A stretch of 12,627 nucleotides of DNA from Clostridiaceae bacterium (GTDB lineage: Bacteria > Bacillota > Clostridia > Oscillospirales > Acutalibacteraceae), in NCBI GenBank assembly GCA_904501895.1, contig CAJGCX010000044.1, forward strand, positions 1-12,627. Direction: 5' to 3'. Made by a program: the position numbers and the translations under genes. This document shows positions 1 through 7,181 of the stretch, piece after piece. Under the pieces are notes generated by a model. The model saw nothing but the letters and a program-made list of their open reading frames with translations. It was not told the DNA's origin and ran no database searches. The first letter of the stretch is position 1, and each line of letters opens with the position of its first letter.

Positions 1-844
1 CTACAACTGTTTTAGTCTGATTTGCGATACCATTCTTATCTGCGATTTCCCTTGCTTTTTTGTACAAGTCCTTATTGTAAATTGTGCCTCTGTCCATAAA
101 TGACACAACTGCACCGTTACCAACTCTGCAAACCTTCTTGTTTTCAGGAGTGTCAGGAATATCAGACGCTGTTGTTGTTTCAATTACAATAGCATAATCA
201 GGCTTTACAGTATATGCTGAGCCAATAGCACCACGAGTGCCTACCTCTTCCTGAACGGTGAAAACACAGGTGTAGTCAATTTTTGACTTTTCCTGTAAGA
301 ACTCGAGCATAATGGCGCAGCCAAGACGGTCATCAATTGCCTTTGACTTTATCATATCATTACCGAATTCAACAAAATCCGATTTGAAATAACCATAATC
401 ACCAAGGCTTAGATATTTTTCTGCTACTTCATTATTTTCAAATCCGAAGTCAACATAAACATCAGTAATTTCAGGGATTTTTTTACCCTCATCACCTGAG
501 CATTGGTGAATTGCCTTTCCACCGACCACACCGATTTTGCCATTTACAGTTATCTTCTTACCAAATAATGCAGAATTATCAATTCCACCAACATTTGCAA
601 CATTCACAAAACCGTTTTCGTGGATATATGTTACTATAAAGCCAACCTCATCCATATGAGCAAAGAGTGCAACCTTGTTTTTTGGTGCAAATTCACCCTT
701 TTTATTTACAATAAGGTTGCCCATAGGGTCAACTGTGTATTCACAATCATCAGGAAGCTGTGAAATTATGAAATCACGCACATTTTTCTCATCACCTGAT
801 GTGCCATTAAGCTCACAAAGGGTTTTCAAAAGCTCAAAATTCAT
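1..844 (-). CDS. M42 family metallo-aminopeptidase, C-terminus cut by window edge
   Basis: M42 (glutamyl aminopeptidase/TET-type) enzymes are cytoplasmic, two-metal aminopeptidases that trim N-terminal residues from short peptides. The reading frame is open from ATG at 844 to base 2 (281 codons) with no stop or shift; roughly 60 further residues should lie outside the window. Visible family motifs are AHMDEVGF (His63, Asp65), KAIDDRLG (Asp171/172, bridging metal ligand), TVQEEVGTRGA (Glu199 general base, Glu200 ligand) and IETTTASD (Glu222, the Asp/Glu ligand position). The last His ligand is off-window. A GAAAGG ribosome binding site lies inside the final codons of the upstream M42 gene, whose stop is only 4 bases away, so the two are translationally coupled. 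It is only about as similar to its neighbour as paralogues are, so this is not a recent duplication. The family is secure; the substrate is not known. Confidence 0.93.
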   Translation of the reverse strand, partial: MNFELLKTLCELNGTSGDEKNVRDFIISQLPDDCEYTVDPMGNLIVNKKGEFAPKNKVALFAHMDEVGFIVTYIHENGFVNVANVGGIDNSALFGKKITVNGKIGVVGGKAIHQCSGDEGKKIPEITDVYVDFGFENNEVAEKYLSLGDYGYFKSDFVEFGNDMIKSKAIDDRLGCAIMLEFLQEKSKIDYTCVFTVQEEVGTRGAIGSAYTVKPDYAIVIETTTASDIPDTPENKKVCRVGNGAVVSFMDRGTIYNKDLYKKAREIADKNGIANQTKTVV

Positions 845-848
845 ATTC

Positions 849-1841
849 TCACACCCTTTCCATAAACTCTGCAATAAGCTTTGCACAAGCTTCTATGTCA
901 CGAATATCAACTGTTTCAACAGGAGTATGCATATATCTTAAAGGAAGCGACACTAATACTGATGGGATTCCACCCTTTGAGATTGTTATATGGTCAGCAT
1001 TTGTACCTGTACGACCATTCATAATTTCCTTCTGATAAGGAATATTCTTTTCCTTTGCAATTTCAACTAATTTTTCAGTATATTCTCTGTCGAGAATCGG
1101 TGCATAGCCTATCATTGCACCGCCATTCATTTTTCCACATTCTCTATCCTTTGAATCAGGAGTTGTTGCAAAACTTACATCAACTGAAGCGGACAAATCA
1201 GCATCCACATTAAATGAAGCACAAGTAGCTCCTGCGCCACCTGTTTCCTCCTGTGCAGAGCAAACGAGTGTGACTTCATTTTCTGTTTTTGTATATTCAA
1301 GTGCCTTTAAAAGTACAGCGATTCCACCACGATCATCAACATAAGGAGTAGAAACAACATTATCATTAAGAATGGAGAAATTATTTCTGAATGACACCTT
1401 GTCACCGACAGAAATCACCTTTTCAGCCTCTTCCTTGTTCATACCGATATCAACAACTGCTGTACCATCAGCAGATACCTTGTTGTCACCGTCTGACAAA
1501 TGAGGTGGCACTGTGCAAACGACACCGTAGATATCCTTTTCACCGTGAAGAGTCAATTCAAGACCCTCAACAGTGCGCATATCAACACCACCAACCTTTT
1601 GCACACGAACAAAGCCATCACTTGTAATTTCAGTTACAACAAAACCGATTGTGTCAAGATGTGCATCAAGAAGAATGTGCTTTCCTTTTCCGTTTTTGTG
1701 AACAAGAATATTTCCTGTATCATCGCTGGAAACATCACCATAAAGTGAAAAAAGCCCCTTTAAAGACTCAAAGGAGCTTGATTCTTCTCCTGCAACGCCT
1801 GCAGGAGAAGTCAATTTTTCTAAAAGTTCAATAGTTGTCAT
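849..1841 (-). CDS. M42 family metallo-aminopeptidase
   Basis: This is a complete 330-residue M42 aminopeptidase, close to the usual 330-360 residues, predicted to be cytoplasmic. All metal ligands and the base are visible: DAHLDTIGF (His61, Asp63), PYVDDRGG (Asp169/170), CSAQEETGGAGA (Glu198 base, Glu199 ligand), SVDVSFATTPD (Asp221) and RYMHTPVE (His305). The PDZ-like M42 insert lies at about residues 75-160. The ATG at 1841 follows AAGGTTGG at a workable distance. The gene sits 70 bases after galK, with a palindromic hairpin in the gap, and 4 bases before the second M42 gene. M42 enzymes form large TET dodecamers in several species; two paralogues side by side could form mixed complexes or divide substrates, which is inference. 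Names such as FrvX or YsdC are used for relatives, but the exact orthology cannot be settled here. Confidence 0.95.
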   Translation of the reverse strand: MTTIELLEKLTSPAGVAGEESSSFESLKGLFSLYGDVSSDDTGNILVHKNGKGKHILLDAHLDTIGFVVTEITSDGFVRVQKVGGVDMRTVEGLELTLHGEKDIYGVVCTVPPHLSDGDNKVSADGTAVVDIGMNKEEAEKVISVGDKVSFRNNFSILNDNVVSTPYVDDRGGIAVLLKALEYTKTENEVTLVCSAQEETGGAGATCASFNVDADLSASVDVSFATTPDSKDRECGKMNGGAMIGYAPILDREYTEKLVEIAKEKNIPYQKEIMNGRTGTNADHITISKGGIPSVLVSLPLRYMHTPVETVDIRDIEACAKLIAEFMERV

Positions 1842-1872
1842 TTAAACCAACCTTAATTATTATGAAATTACC

Positions 1873-1889
1873 CTCCCTCCATGAGGGAG
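1873..1889. repeat. CTCCCTC/GAGGGAG hairpin between galK and the M42 gene
   Basis: A perfect 7-bp inverted repeat, CTCCCTC and GAGGGAG, with a 3-base loop lies in the 70-base gap downstream of galK. No T-run follows on the minus strand, so it is a poor intrinsic terminator. The same arms occur in the larger element at 11631-11679, so it looks like a short member of a dispersed intergenic repeat family. It could also moderate read-through or protect mRNA 3' ends. Confidence 0.6.
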
Positions 1890-1911
1890 CGGATTATTTG
1901 TCACACTAAAA

Positions 1912-3192
1912 TTATATTTCAATTCCGCCGACAGGTCTGATTATCAACACATAGCAAGAGCCTTCGCCGAAGATACCTTCCATTGCATTCTTATAATCTG
2001 CAAGGATATCGTTTGGAACGAATGCCTGAATTGTACCTGCAAATCCACCACCGTGAACACGCCAAGCACCCTTGCCCTTAAGAATGCTTTCACTAATTGC
2101 GAGTGCCAATGACACAGGCTGTTCAGAAGGCTTTTTAACTGAGAATACATTCTGATTATACTTATATGAAGAATCGCCACTTTCAAGAATATATGACTTG
2201 AATGCTTCAAAATCACCATTTTTAAGAGCGTCAACCTCTTTTAATACACGAGCATTATCTGCAAAGAAGTGCATTGCGCGGATAACTGCTCTGTCACCAA
2301 CCTTCTCACGGATTGCAGGAATATTCTTCTTGAATTCTTCCTCATCAACCTCACGAAGAACATTTTTACCGAAGCAACCTGCAACTGCTTCCATTTCACT
2401 ACGGATTGCAGCGTAATCGTCTGTCAAATCTGAATGGCTACCCTTTGTATCAACAATGCAAAGTGAGTGACCTGATGATGCAAAATCAAACTTAACTTCA
2501 TTAACAATTGGCTCTGCAGGATTATTGAAATCGATTGTAACGAATCCACCTACTGAACAAGCCATCTGGTCCATAAGTCCGCAAGGCTTATCAAAGTAAA
2601 CATTTTCTGCATACTGTGCAATTTTTGCAATTGTGATTGCATCAACCTGACCATCGTTATAAAGGTAGTTGAGCATTGTACCAACAAGCACCTCATAAGC
2701 TGCAGATGATGAAAGACCTGAGCCTGAAAGAACGCTTGACATTGTAACAGCATCAAAACCACCGATTTTATAGCCATACTTCAAGAAGCCTGCACACATA
2801 CCTCTTACAAGTGCAGGTGAATGACCCTTTTCATCCTCTTTGATTTCAAGGTCAGTAATGTCACAAACGTCCATATTATAACCACGTGATTTTACACGAA
2901 CGATATTTTCATCATTTTTTGATGCAACTGCAATAGCATCAAGATTGATACCTGCTGCAAGAACACGACCGTGGTTGTGGTCAGTATGGTTACCACCAAC
3001 CTCAGTTCTACCAGGTGCAGAGAAGAGTCTTACATCTCTGTCCTCGCTGAAAATTTCTGCAAAATCATTTGCAAGGCTTACATATCTTTCATACTGTGCT
3101 TTTACAGCCTCATCTGTAACATAAACTCTCTTAAAGCGAGCATCATACTCACCATTCATAATTGCACTTTTAAGCATCTGAACCTTTGACAT
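1912..3192 (-). CDS. galK: Galactokinase
   Basis: This GHMP-family kinase phosphorylates alpha-D-galactose to galactose-1-phosphate with ATP, the first committed step of the cytoplasmic Leloir pathway. The protein has 426 residues, slightly longer than E. coli GalK. The galactokinase signature at residues 59-75 reads APGRTEVGGNHTDHNHG, a variant of the usual GRxNLIGEHTDYN form. The ATP-binding GHMP motif SGSGLSSSAA is at 156-165, GLMDQ with the catalytic Asp208 at 205-209, and the C-terminal GHMP motif HGGGFAGTIQAF at 380-391. The ATG at 3192 has a strong AAAGGAG site 8 bases upstream and overlaps the end of the VTT gene by 23 bases, so it is translationally coupled. galT and galE are not in view. 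N-acetylgalactosamine kinase is the main alternative, because GHMP relatives can differ in C2 preference, but the signature favours galactose. Confidence 0.93.
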   Translation of the reverse strand: MSKVQMLKSAIMNGEYDARFKRVYVTDEAVKAQYERYVSLANDFAEIFSEDRDVRLFSAPGRTEVGGNHTDHNHGRVLAAGINLDAIAVASKNDENIVRVKSRGYNMDVCDITDLEIKEDEKGHSPALVRGMCAGFLKYGYKIGGFDAVTMSSVLSGSGLSSSAAYEVLVGTMLNYLYNDGQVDAITIAKIAQYAENVYFDKPCGLMDQMACSVGGFVTIDFNNPAEPIVNEVKFDFASSGHSLCIVDTKGSHSDLTDDYAAIRSEMEAVAGCFGKNVLREVDEEEFKKNIPAIREKVGDRAVIRAMHFFADNARVLKEVDALKNGDFEAFKSYILESGDSSYKYNQNVFSVKKPSEQPVSLALAISESILKGKGAWRVHGGGFAGTIQAFVPNDILADYKNAMEGIFGEGSCYVLIIRPVGGIEI

Positions 3193-3910
3193 TTTTATTA
3201 TCTCCTTTTCTTTCCTCTAATGCAAAATTAACAATCAGGGCTGCAACACCCGATAAAATTAACAAGAATATAATTGGCCCCATAAACTTCCATGTAAACG
3301 GCTGACTAATATTGCCACCCATTACAGAATAAACCCATATTTTAGGGAAAAAGCCTAAAAGGGAAGCCACTACAAAGCCGTCAATCGGAAATTTCATTCC
3401 ACCATAAGCCTTACTTACCATATTCATAGGTACTGACGGAATAAGTCGTAGTGCTACGAGAACACCTAACTTTGCCTTTCCGTGATGGCTCATCATTTCA
3501 CGGACATTATCGTACTTTTCAAGCTTTTTAATAGCAACGCCACCATTGGTAACCTTTCCCCAATAGTATGTTATTAAAAGAACTATTGTGACACCTATTG
3601 TATTTATAATTATAGCGTTGACGGGTCTGAACATAACACCGGTCATCATCAATATAAAGGGAAATGGTATCGGCAAAACTCCTCGAAGGACATACACTCC
3701 TAATATGGCAATAACAATAAGGTATTTATTATCAAGGGACATAATAAAATCCTGTAGCATATCAAGGCTATGTAAAAATTCTGCCCATCCACCTTCTGCT
3801 ACCTTAGTACCCATAACAACTGTAATAACAGCAATTACTATGGCAGCAACAAAAAGACCGATTGATGTTAAATTCAACGCTTTCTTTCTGTTAAGATTTT
3901 TCTTTTCCAT
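3170..3910 (-). CDS. VTT-domain (TVP38/TMEM64, DedA-like) membrane protein
   Basis: This is a 246-residue polytopic inner-membrane protein. Hydrophobic stretches lie at about 14-34, 62-95, 98-118, 147-165, 177-199 and 209-230, with a basic N-terminus and a charged C-terminal tail. The VTT core is recognisable in LRGVLPIPFPFILMMTGVMF (75-94) and in the second half, ALRLIPSVPMNMVSKAYGG (153-171) followed by an FxxASLLGFFP-type segment. Family members are linked to membrane homeostasis and phospholipid scrambling or flipping; the substrate here is unknown. ATG at 3910 is preferred over the in-frame TTG one codon upstream because GGAG lies 6 bases before the ATG and only 3 before the TTG. It is the first gene of the operon with galK and the M42 genes, behind a consensus-like promoter. 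No functional tie to galactose use is evident. Confidence 0.88.
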   Translation of the reverse strand: MEKKNLNRKKALNLTSIGLFVAAIVIAVITVVMGTKVAEGGWAEFLHSLDMLQDFIMSLDNKYLIVIAILGVYVLRGVLPIPFPFILMMTGVMFRPVNAIIINTIGVTIVLLITYYWGKVTNGGVAIKKLEKYDNVREMMSHHGKAKLGVLVALRLIPSVPMNMVSKAYGGMKFPIDGFVVASLLGFFPKIWVYSVMGGNISQPFTWKFMGPIIFLLILSGVAALIVNFALEERKGDNKNVKGSDA

Positions 3911-3945
3911 CAAATTCTCCGTTCAGAAAATTTCCATACACTGTA

Positions 3946-3974
3946 ATTTTATAATATTTCTTAAAAAAGGTCAA
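3946..3974 (-). promoter_or_regulatory. Sigma-A-type promoter for the VTT-galK-M42-M42 operon
   Basis: On the minus strand a -35 box TTGACC (3969-3974) is followed after exactly 17 bases by TAAAAT (3946-3951), with one mismatch to consensus in each box. It lies about 35 bases upstream of the VTT start codon. No long leader or operator is visible. Confidence 0.7.
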
Positions 3975-3982
3975 TGTTTTTG

Positions 3983-4012
3983 TTGTTATATTATATTAAA
4001 ATATGTTAGAAT
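3983..4012 (+). promoter_or_regulatory. Possible sigma-A promoter for the D-2-hydroxyacid dehydrogenase
   Basis: TTGTTA (3983-3988), an 18-base spacer and TAGAAT (4007-4012) preceded by TG at 4004-4005 form an extended -10 promoter. It is back-to-back with the minus-strand promoter for the VTT gene, so the two transcription units diverge from about 100 bases. The -35 match is only moderate. Confidence 0.5.
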
Positions 4013-4052
4013 AATATGTAATATTAAGTAGATAATCAAAGGTTGTGATTTT

Positions 4053-5012
4053 TTGAAAATAGTTGTTCTTGATTCATACGCATTAAACCCCGGTGACCTT
4101 AGCTGGGACTGGCTTAAAGCCTTAGGTGATTGTGAAATTCACCACCGCACTCCACAGGATAAAATTCTCCAGAGATGTAAAGGTGCTGAAATTATTCTCA
4201 CAAACAAAACACCCCTTACAAAGGAAACTCTGTCACAGCTTCCTGACCTTAAATACATTGCACTCCTTTCAACAGGCTACAATATTGTCGATTGGGAATA
4301 TGCAAGGGAAATCGGTGTGCCTGTTTCAAACATTCCTGCATACTCAACAAATGCAGTTGCACAGCTTACATTTTCATTGATTCTTGAAATTACAAATGCA
4401 GTAGGCTTACATAGTGAAAGCGTAAAAAATGGTGATTGGACTGCTTGCCCTGATTTCTGTTATTGGAAAACACCATTGACAGAATTATGTGGCAAAACAC
4501 TTGGTATTGTAGGCTTTGGTCAAATTGGTCAGGCTGTTGCAGATATTGCAGAAGCATTTAAAATGAATGTAATTGCAGTTTCAGGTCACGAAACAGACCA
4601 GAGTCACAGAAAGAATTTCCGTTGGGTTGATATGGATACACTCGCAAAGACAAGTGATATTATTTCATTCCATTGTCCTCTTACTGAAAAGACAACAGGA
4701 CTTGTAAACAAGGAATTTATCGACAAATGCAAGGATGGTGCAATTATCATAAACACAAGTCGTGGACCTGTTGTAAACGATAAGGATTTAACAGATGCCT
4801 TGAATAACGGTAAACTCCGTGGTGCAGGACTAGATGTACTCACAGTTGAGCCACCAAAGGCTGATAATCCACTTCTTTCTGCAAAGAATTGCTTCATCAC
4901 TCCTCATATTGCATGGGCAGGATTTGAAACACGTGAAAGACTTATGAGTATTCTCAAAGAAAATATTTCAGCATATTTAAACGGTACCCCACAGAATGTG
5001 GTAAATAAATAA
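4053..5012 (+). CDS. D-2-hydroxyacid dehydrogenase (glycerate dehydrogenase-like)
   Basis: This 319-residue NAD(P)-dependent oxidoreductase belongs to the D-isomer-specific 2-hydroxyacid dehydrogenase family, which interconverts 2-oxo acids and D-2-hydroxy acids in the cytoplasm. The Rossmann motif GIVGFGQIG is at residues 151-159, and the catalytic triad is visible as Arg237 in NTSRGPVV, Glu266 in TVEPP and His285 in TPHIAWAG. The start is TTG at 4053: an AAAGG site lies 10 bases upstream, no ATG or GTG is in frame nearby, and the resulting MKIVVLDSYALNPGDLSW is a typical N-terminus of this family. It stands alone, divergent from the galK operon and convergent with prfB. Hydroxypyruvate/glycerate is the commonest annotated substrate for relatives with this N-terminus, but the substrate cannot be proved from sequence. 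Confidence 0.92.
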   Translation: MKIVVLDSYALNPGDLSWDWLKALGDCEIHHRTPQDKILQRCKGAEIILTNKTPLTKETLSQLPDLKYIALLSTGYNIVDWEYAREIGVPVSNIPAYSTNAVAQLTFSLILEITNAVGLHSESVKNGDWTACPDFCYWKTPLTELCGKTLGIVGFGQIGQAVADIAEAFKMNVIAVSGHETDQSHRKNFRWVDMDTLAKTSDIISFHCPLTEKTTGLVNKEFIDKCKDGAIIINTSRGPVVNDKDLTDALNNGKLRGAGLDVLTVEPPKADNPLLSAKNCFITPHIAWAGFETRERLMSILKENISAYLNGTPQNVVNK

Positions 5013-5016
5013 AAAC

Positions 5017-5051
5017 AAGGGAAGGACAAATTACATTGTCTTTCCCTTTTT
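5017..5051. terminator. Intrinsic terminator between convergent dehydrogenase and prfB genes
   Basis: The arms 5017-5029 (AAGGGAAGGACAA) and 5036-5048 (TTGTCTTTCCCTT) pair over 13 bp, with one G-U wobble on the plus strand and a 6-base loop, followed by a short T-run. On the minus strand the same arms form a hairpin with one A-C mismatch and a T-rich tail, so it can also stop prfB transcription 9 bases after the prfB stop. It is likely bidirectional and better on the plus strand. Confidence 0.85.
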
Positions 5052-5059
5052 CGTTGCAT

Positions 5060-6181
5060 TTAATTATTATCAAGATTCTTCTGTGACTGCATTTTAAGGT
5101 ATGCATTGATAAATCCGTCAAGGTCACCGTCCATAACAGCATTTATATTACCATTTTCAAAGGATGTTCTATGGTCCTTTGCAAGTGTGTATGGCATAAA
5201 CACATAAGAACGAATCTGGCTACCCCAAGCAATTTCCTTGTGGTCACCCTTAATATCCTCAATTTTTGCAAGGTGCTCACGCTCTTTAATCTCAATAAGC
5301 TTTGATTTGAGCATTGTCATTGCAACCTCACGATTCTGGTGCTGGCTTCGTTCAACCTGACAAGAAACAACAATACCTGTTGGCTTATGAGTAAGACGAA
5401 CTGCAGATGATGTCTTGTTAACCTTCTGTCCACCTGCACCGCTTGCACGATAAACAGCCATTTCAATATCGTCAGGATTGATTTCAACATTTGTATCCTC
5501 GTCGATTTCAGGCATTACTTCAAGAGAAGCAAATGATGTGTGACGTCGTCCTGAAGCATCAAATGGTGAAACACGGACAAGACGGTGAATACCTGCCTCA
5601 CTCTTCATAAATCCGTAAGCATTTTCACCCTCAATAAGGATACAAGCAGATTTAAGTCCTGCTTCATCTCCATCAAGGTAATCAAGTGTTGAAACCTTAT
5701 ATCCGTGGCGTTCACCCCAACGGTTATACATTCTGAAAAGCATCTGTGCCCAGTCCTGAGCCTCAGTACCGCCAGCGCCTGCATGGAATGTAAGAATAGC
5801 ATTTTTAGAGTCATATTCACCTGTAAGAAGTGTTGAAAGAGTCATTGAATCAAGGTCTTTTTCAAACTTATCAACACCCTGTGTGCACTCTTCAACAAGG
5901 CTTTCATCCTCTTCCTCATCAGCAAGCTCAATCATAACAAGAGCATCATCATAGTCTGATTTAAGTCTTTCATATCCTGAAACCTTATTCTTCAAAACGC
6001 TTGTACGCTGAAGCACCTTCTGTGAATTCTGAATATCATCCCAGAAGCCCTCCTGAGCCTGTTGTTCCTCAAGAACTTCAATTTCCTTTTTCATTTTTTC
6101 AAGACCTAATGCATCAGCAAGGTTAGAAAGCTCTTCCTCGTGAGCAACAAGTCGCAATTTTAATTCTTCAAACTGGAGCAT
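5060..6181 (-). CDS. prfB: Peptide chain release factor 2 (RF2), no frameshift
   Basis: RF2 recognises UGA and UAA stop codons in the ribosomal A site and triggers peptidyl-tRNA hydrolysis. The 373-residue protein shows [10 protein letters not shown] at 135-144, the RF2-specific codon-recognition tripeptide SPF at 205-207, and the catalytic GGQ at 250-252 within [17 protein letters not shown]. The N-terminal helical domain precedes residue 110. ATG at 6181 follows AGAGG at 7 bases. Many bacterial prfB genes carry an in-frame UGA near codon 26 that needs a +1 shift; this gene is a single open frame, with Gly26-Leu27-Glu28 encoded as GGT CTT GAA exactly where CTT TGA would be. The usual secA neighbour is absent; it lies 158 bases downstream of the proBA operon and may have its own weak promoter. 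Identity is secure. Confidence 0.97.
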   Translation of the reverse strand: MLQFEELKLRLVAHEEELSNLADALGLEKMKKEIEVLEEQQAQEGFWDDIQNSQKVLQRTSVLKNKVSGYERLKSDYDDALVMIELADEEEDESLVEECTQGVDKFEKDLDSMTLSTLLTGEYDSKNAILTFHAGAGGTEAQDWAQMLFRMYNRWGERHGYKVSTLDYLDGDEAGLKSACILIEGENAYGFMKSEAGIHRLVRVSPFDASGRRHTSFASLEVMPEIDEDTNVEINPDDIEMAVYRASGAGGQKVNKTSSAVRLTHKPTGIVVSCQVERSQHQNREVAMTMLKSKLIEIKEREHLAKIEDIKGDHKEIAWGSQIRSYVFMPYTLAKDHRTSFENGNINAVMDGDLDGFINAYLKMQSQKNLDNN

Positions 6182-6211
6182 AAATAATCCTCTCTTATAT
6201 GTTTATTCTTT

Positions 6212-6240
6212 AATATATTTTGTCACTTGTCCGCTGAAAA
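6212..6240 (-). promoter_or_regulatory. Weak candidate promoter for prfB
   Basis: On the minus strand TTTTCA (6235-6240), 17 bases and TATATT (6212-6217) lie about 30 bases before the prfB ATG. The -10 is one mismatch from consensus and the -35 is poor. I see no clear intrinsic terminator between the upstream gene and prfB, so read-through from the proBA operon is also possible. Confidence 0.35.
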
Positions 6241-6253
6241 AACATAAAATGTA

Positions 6254-6268
6254 ATAAAACCGTTTTAT
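6254..6268. repeat. 15-base palindrome upstream of prfB (possible operator)
   Basis: ATAAAAC and GTTTTAT form a perfect 7-bp inverted repeat around one central base, about 75-90 bases upstream of the prfB start. The size fits an operator for a dimeric regulator, but an A+T-rich palindrome this short could be chance. There is no T-run tail of a terminator. Confidence 0.3.
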
Positions 6269-6339
6269 GCGATATGGGGTAAGCACTGCTTTTTAAAACA
6301 GCCCTTATCAGAAGCGGATTGAATATAGATTCTATAGCA

Positions 6340-7176
6340 CTATTTTGTTGAGGATTCTTCCTTAACAGTAGTGCTTTCTTTTTCGGTAGTAGATTCTGAA
6401 GCTGCCTCTGTTGTTTCAGGTGCTTTTGTAGTTGATTCTGTTGTTGTTTCATCATCAAGCACATTAACATCCTCAAGCTTATTGTTATTTGCATTATATT
6501 GTGTTGTCGCAGTTTCAGGAGCGGTTGTATTCTGAATTGCAGAAATGAAGAGATTATTTTCATTCTCTCTTAAAGTAACTCTGATATATTTATCAGGTGA
6601 TGGTGCTACCATTTCACCGTTTTCACTTTGCTCCCACGCATTACCTGCAATGCACGCAACCGTAAGCACAACTGTATCAGTTGTCTTTGAAACATCTACA
6701 ACATTAGGAGTGTAAATAGGAGTAACGCCTGTCAGAGGTACTGTATATGTTTCGGAAACATTATCGTAAACAAAGTCAATACCATAACCCTCAATTGTCC
6801 CGTGCACAGGGGTAACCTCTGTGCCGAAAAGCTCGGTAAACTCTGCTTCAACGGCTGATTTTGGAATTGCAAGACCATTTTCGTTGCTTTCAAAATTGTC
6901 AGGCGCATTGTCGTTCTTAAGAAGTGACCAGATGGAGATTTCCATAAGCTGACTCATCTGTGCCTTTGTAACGTCATCAAAGCTGTCAGGGTCAATAAGC
7001 ACAACCGGAGTAAGGATTTTTTCATATTCCTCATAGCGTCTTGACTTGTCAATTGCCATATCAATACCCTTGACACCTGCAACAATAACAGTAACAAGAC
7101 CGATTGCGGCAAGAATTACCACAATTAAGCCCACAGGAAATGCCATTTTCTGTTTCTTTGTGCTGTTATTTGTCAT
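6340..7176 (-). CDS. Membrane-anchored extracytoplasmic protein of unknown function
   Basis: I do not recognise a named family. The 278-residue protein has a short basic N-terminus, one transmembrane segment at about 13-34 that looks like an uncleaved signal anchor, and an extracytoplasmic body at about 45-215 with no obvious catalytic motif. It ends in a 60-residue low-complexity tail rich in Thr, Glu and Ser with repeated ESTT units (248-272). ATG at 7176 is preceded by GGTGAGG, which overlaps the proA stop region; the gap to proA is 5 bases, so it is co-transcribed with proBA. Position 61-72 resembles the start of a compact alpha/beta fold (PDSFDDVT), but that is not diagnostic. The Thr/Ser-rich tail resembles cell-wall spacers or glycosylated linkers, yet nothing follows it. 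Any role in proline metabolism is inference from position only. Confidence 0.8.
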   Translation of the reverse strand: MTNNSTKKQKMAFPVGLIVVILAAIGLVTVIVAGVKGIDMAIDKSRRYEEYEKILTPVVLIDPDSFDDVTKAQMSQLMEISIWSLLKNDNAPDNFESNENGLAIPKSAVEAEFTELFGTEVTPVHGTIEGYGIDFVYDNVSETYTVPLTGVTPIYTPNVVDVSKTTDTVVLTVACIAGNAWEQSENGEMVAPSPDKYIRVTLRENENNLFISAIQNTTAPETATTQYNANNNKLEDVNVLDDETTTESTTKAPETTEAASESTTEKESTTVKEESSTK

Positions 7177-7181
7177 TTACC

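Noticed and set aside
1873..1889. Intrinsic terminator after galK
   Set aside because: The hairpin has no T-run on the minus strand and the stem is only 7 bp; it fits the dispersed repeat better.
3588..4031. 147-codon plus-strand open frame opposite the VTT gene
   Set aside because: It is hydrophobic only because it mirrors membrane segments, with no ribosome site and no recognisable domain.
6210..6563. 117-codon minus-strand frame crossing the end of the membrane-anchored gene
   Set aside because: It is Gln/Leu-rich translation of the low-complexity tail in another frame with no start signal.
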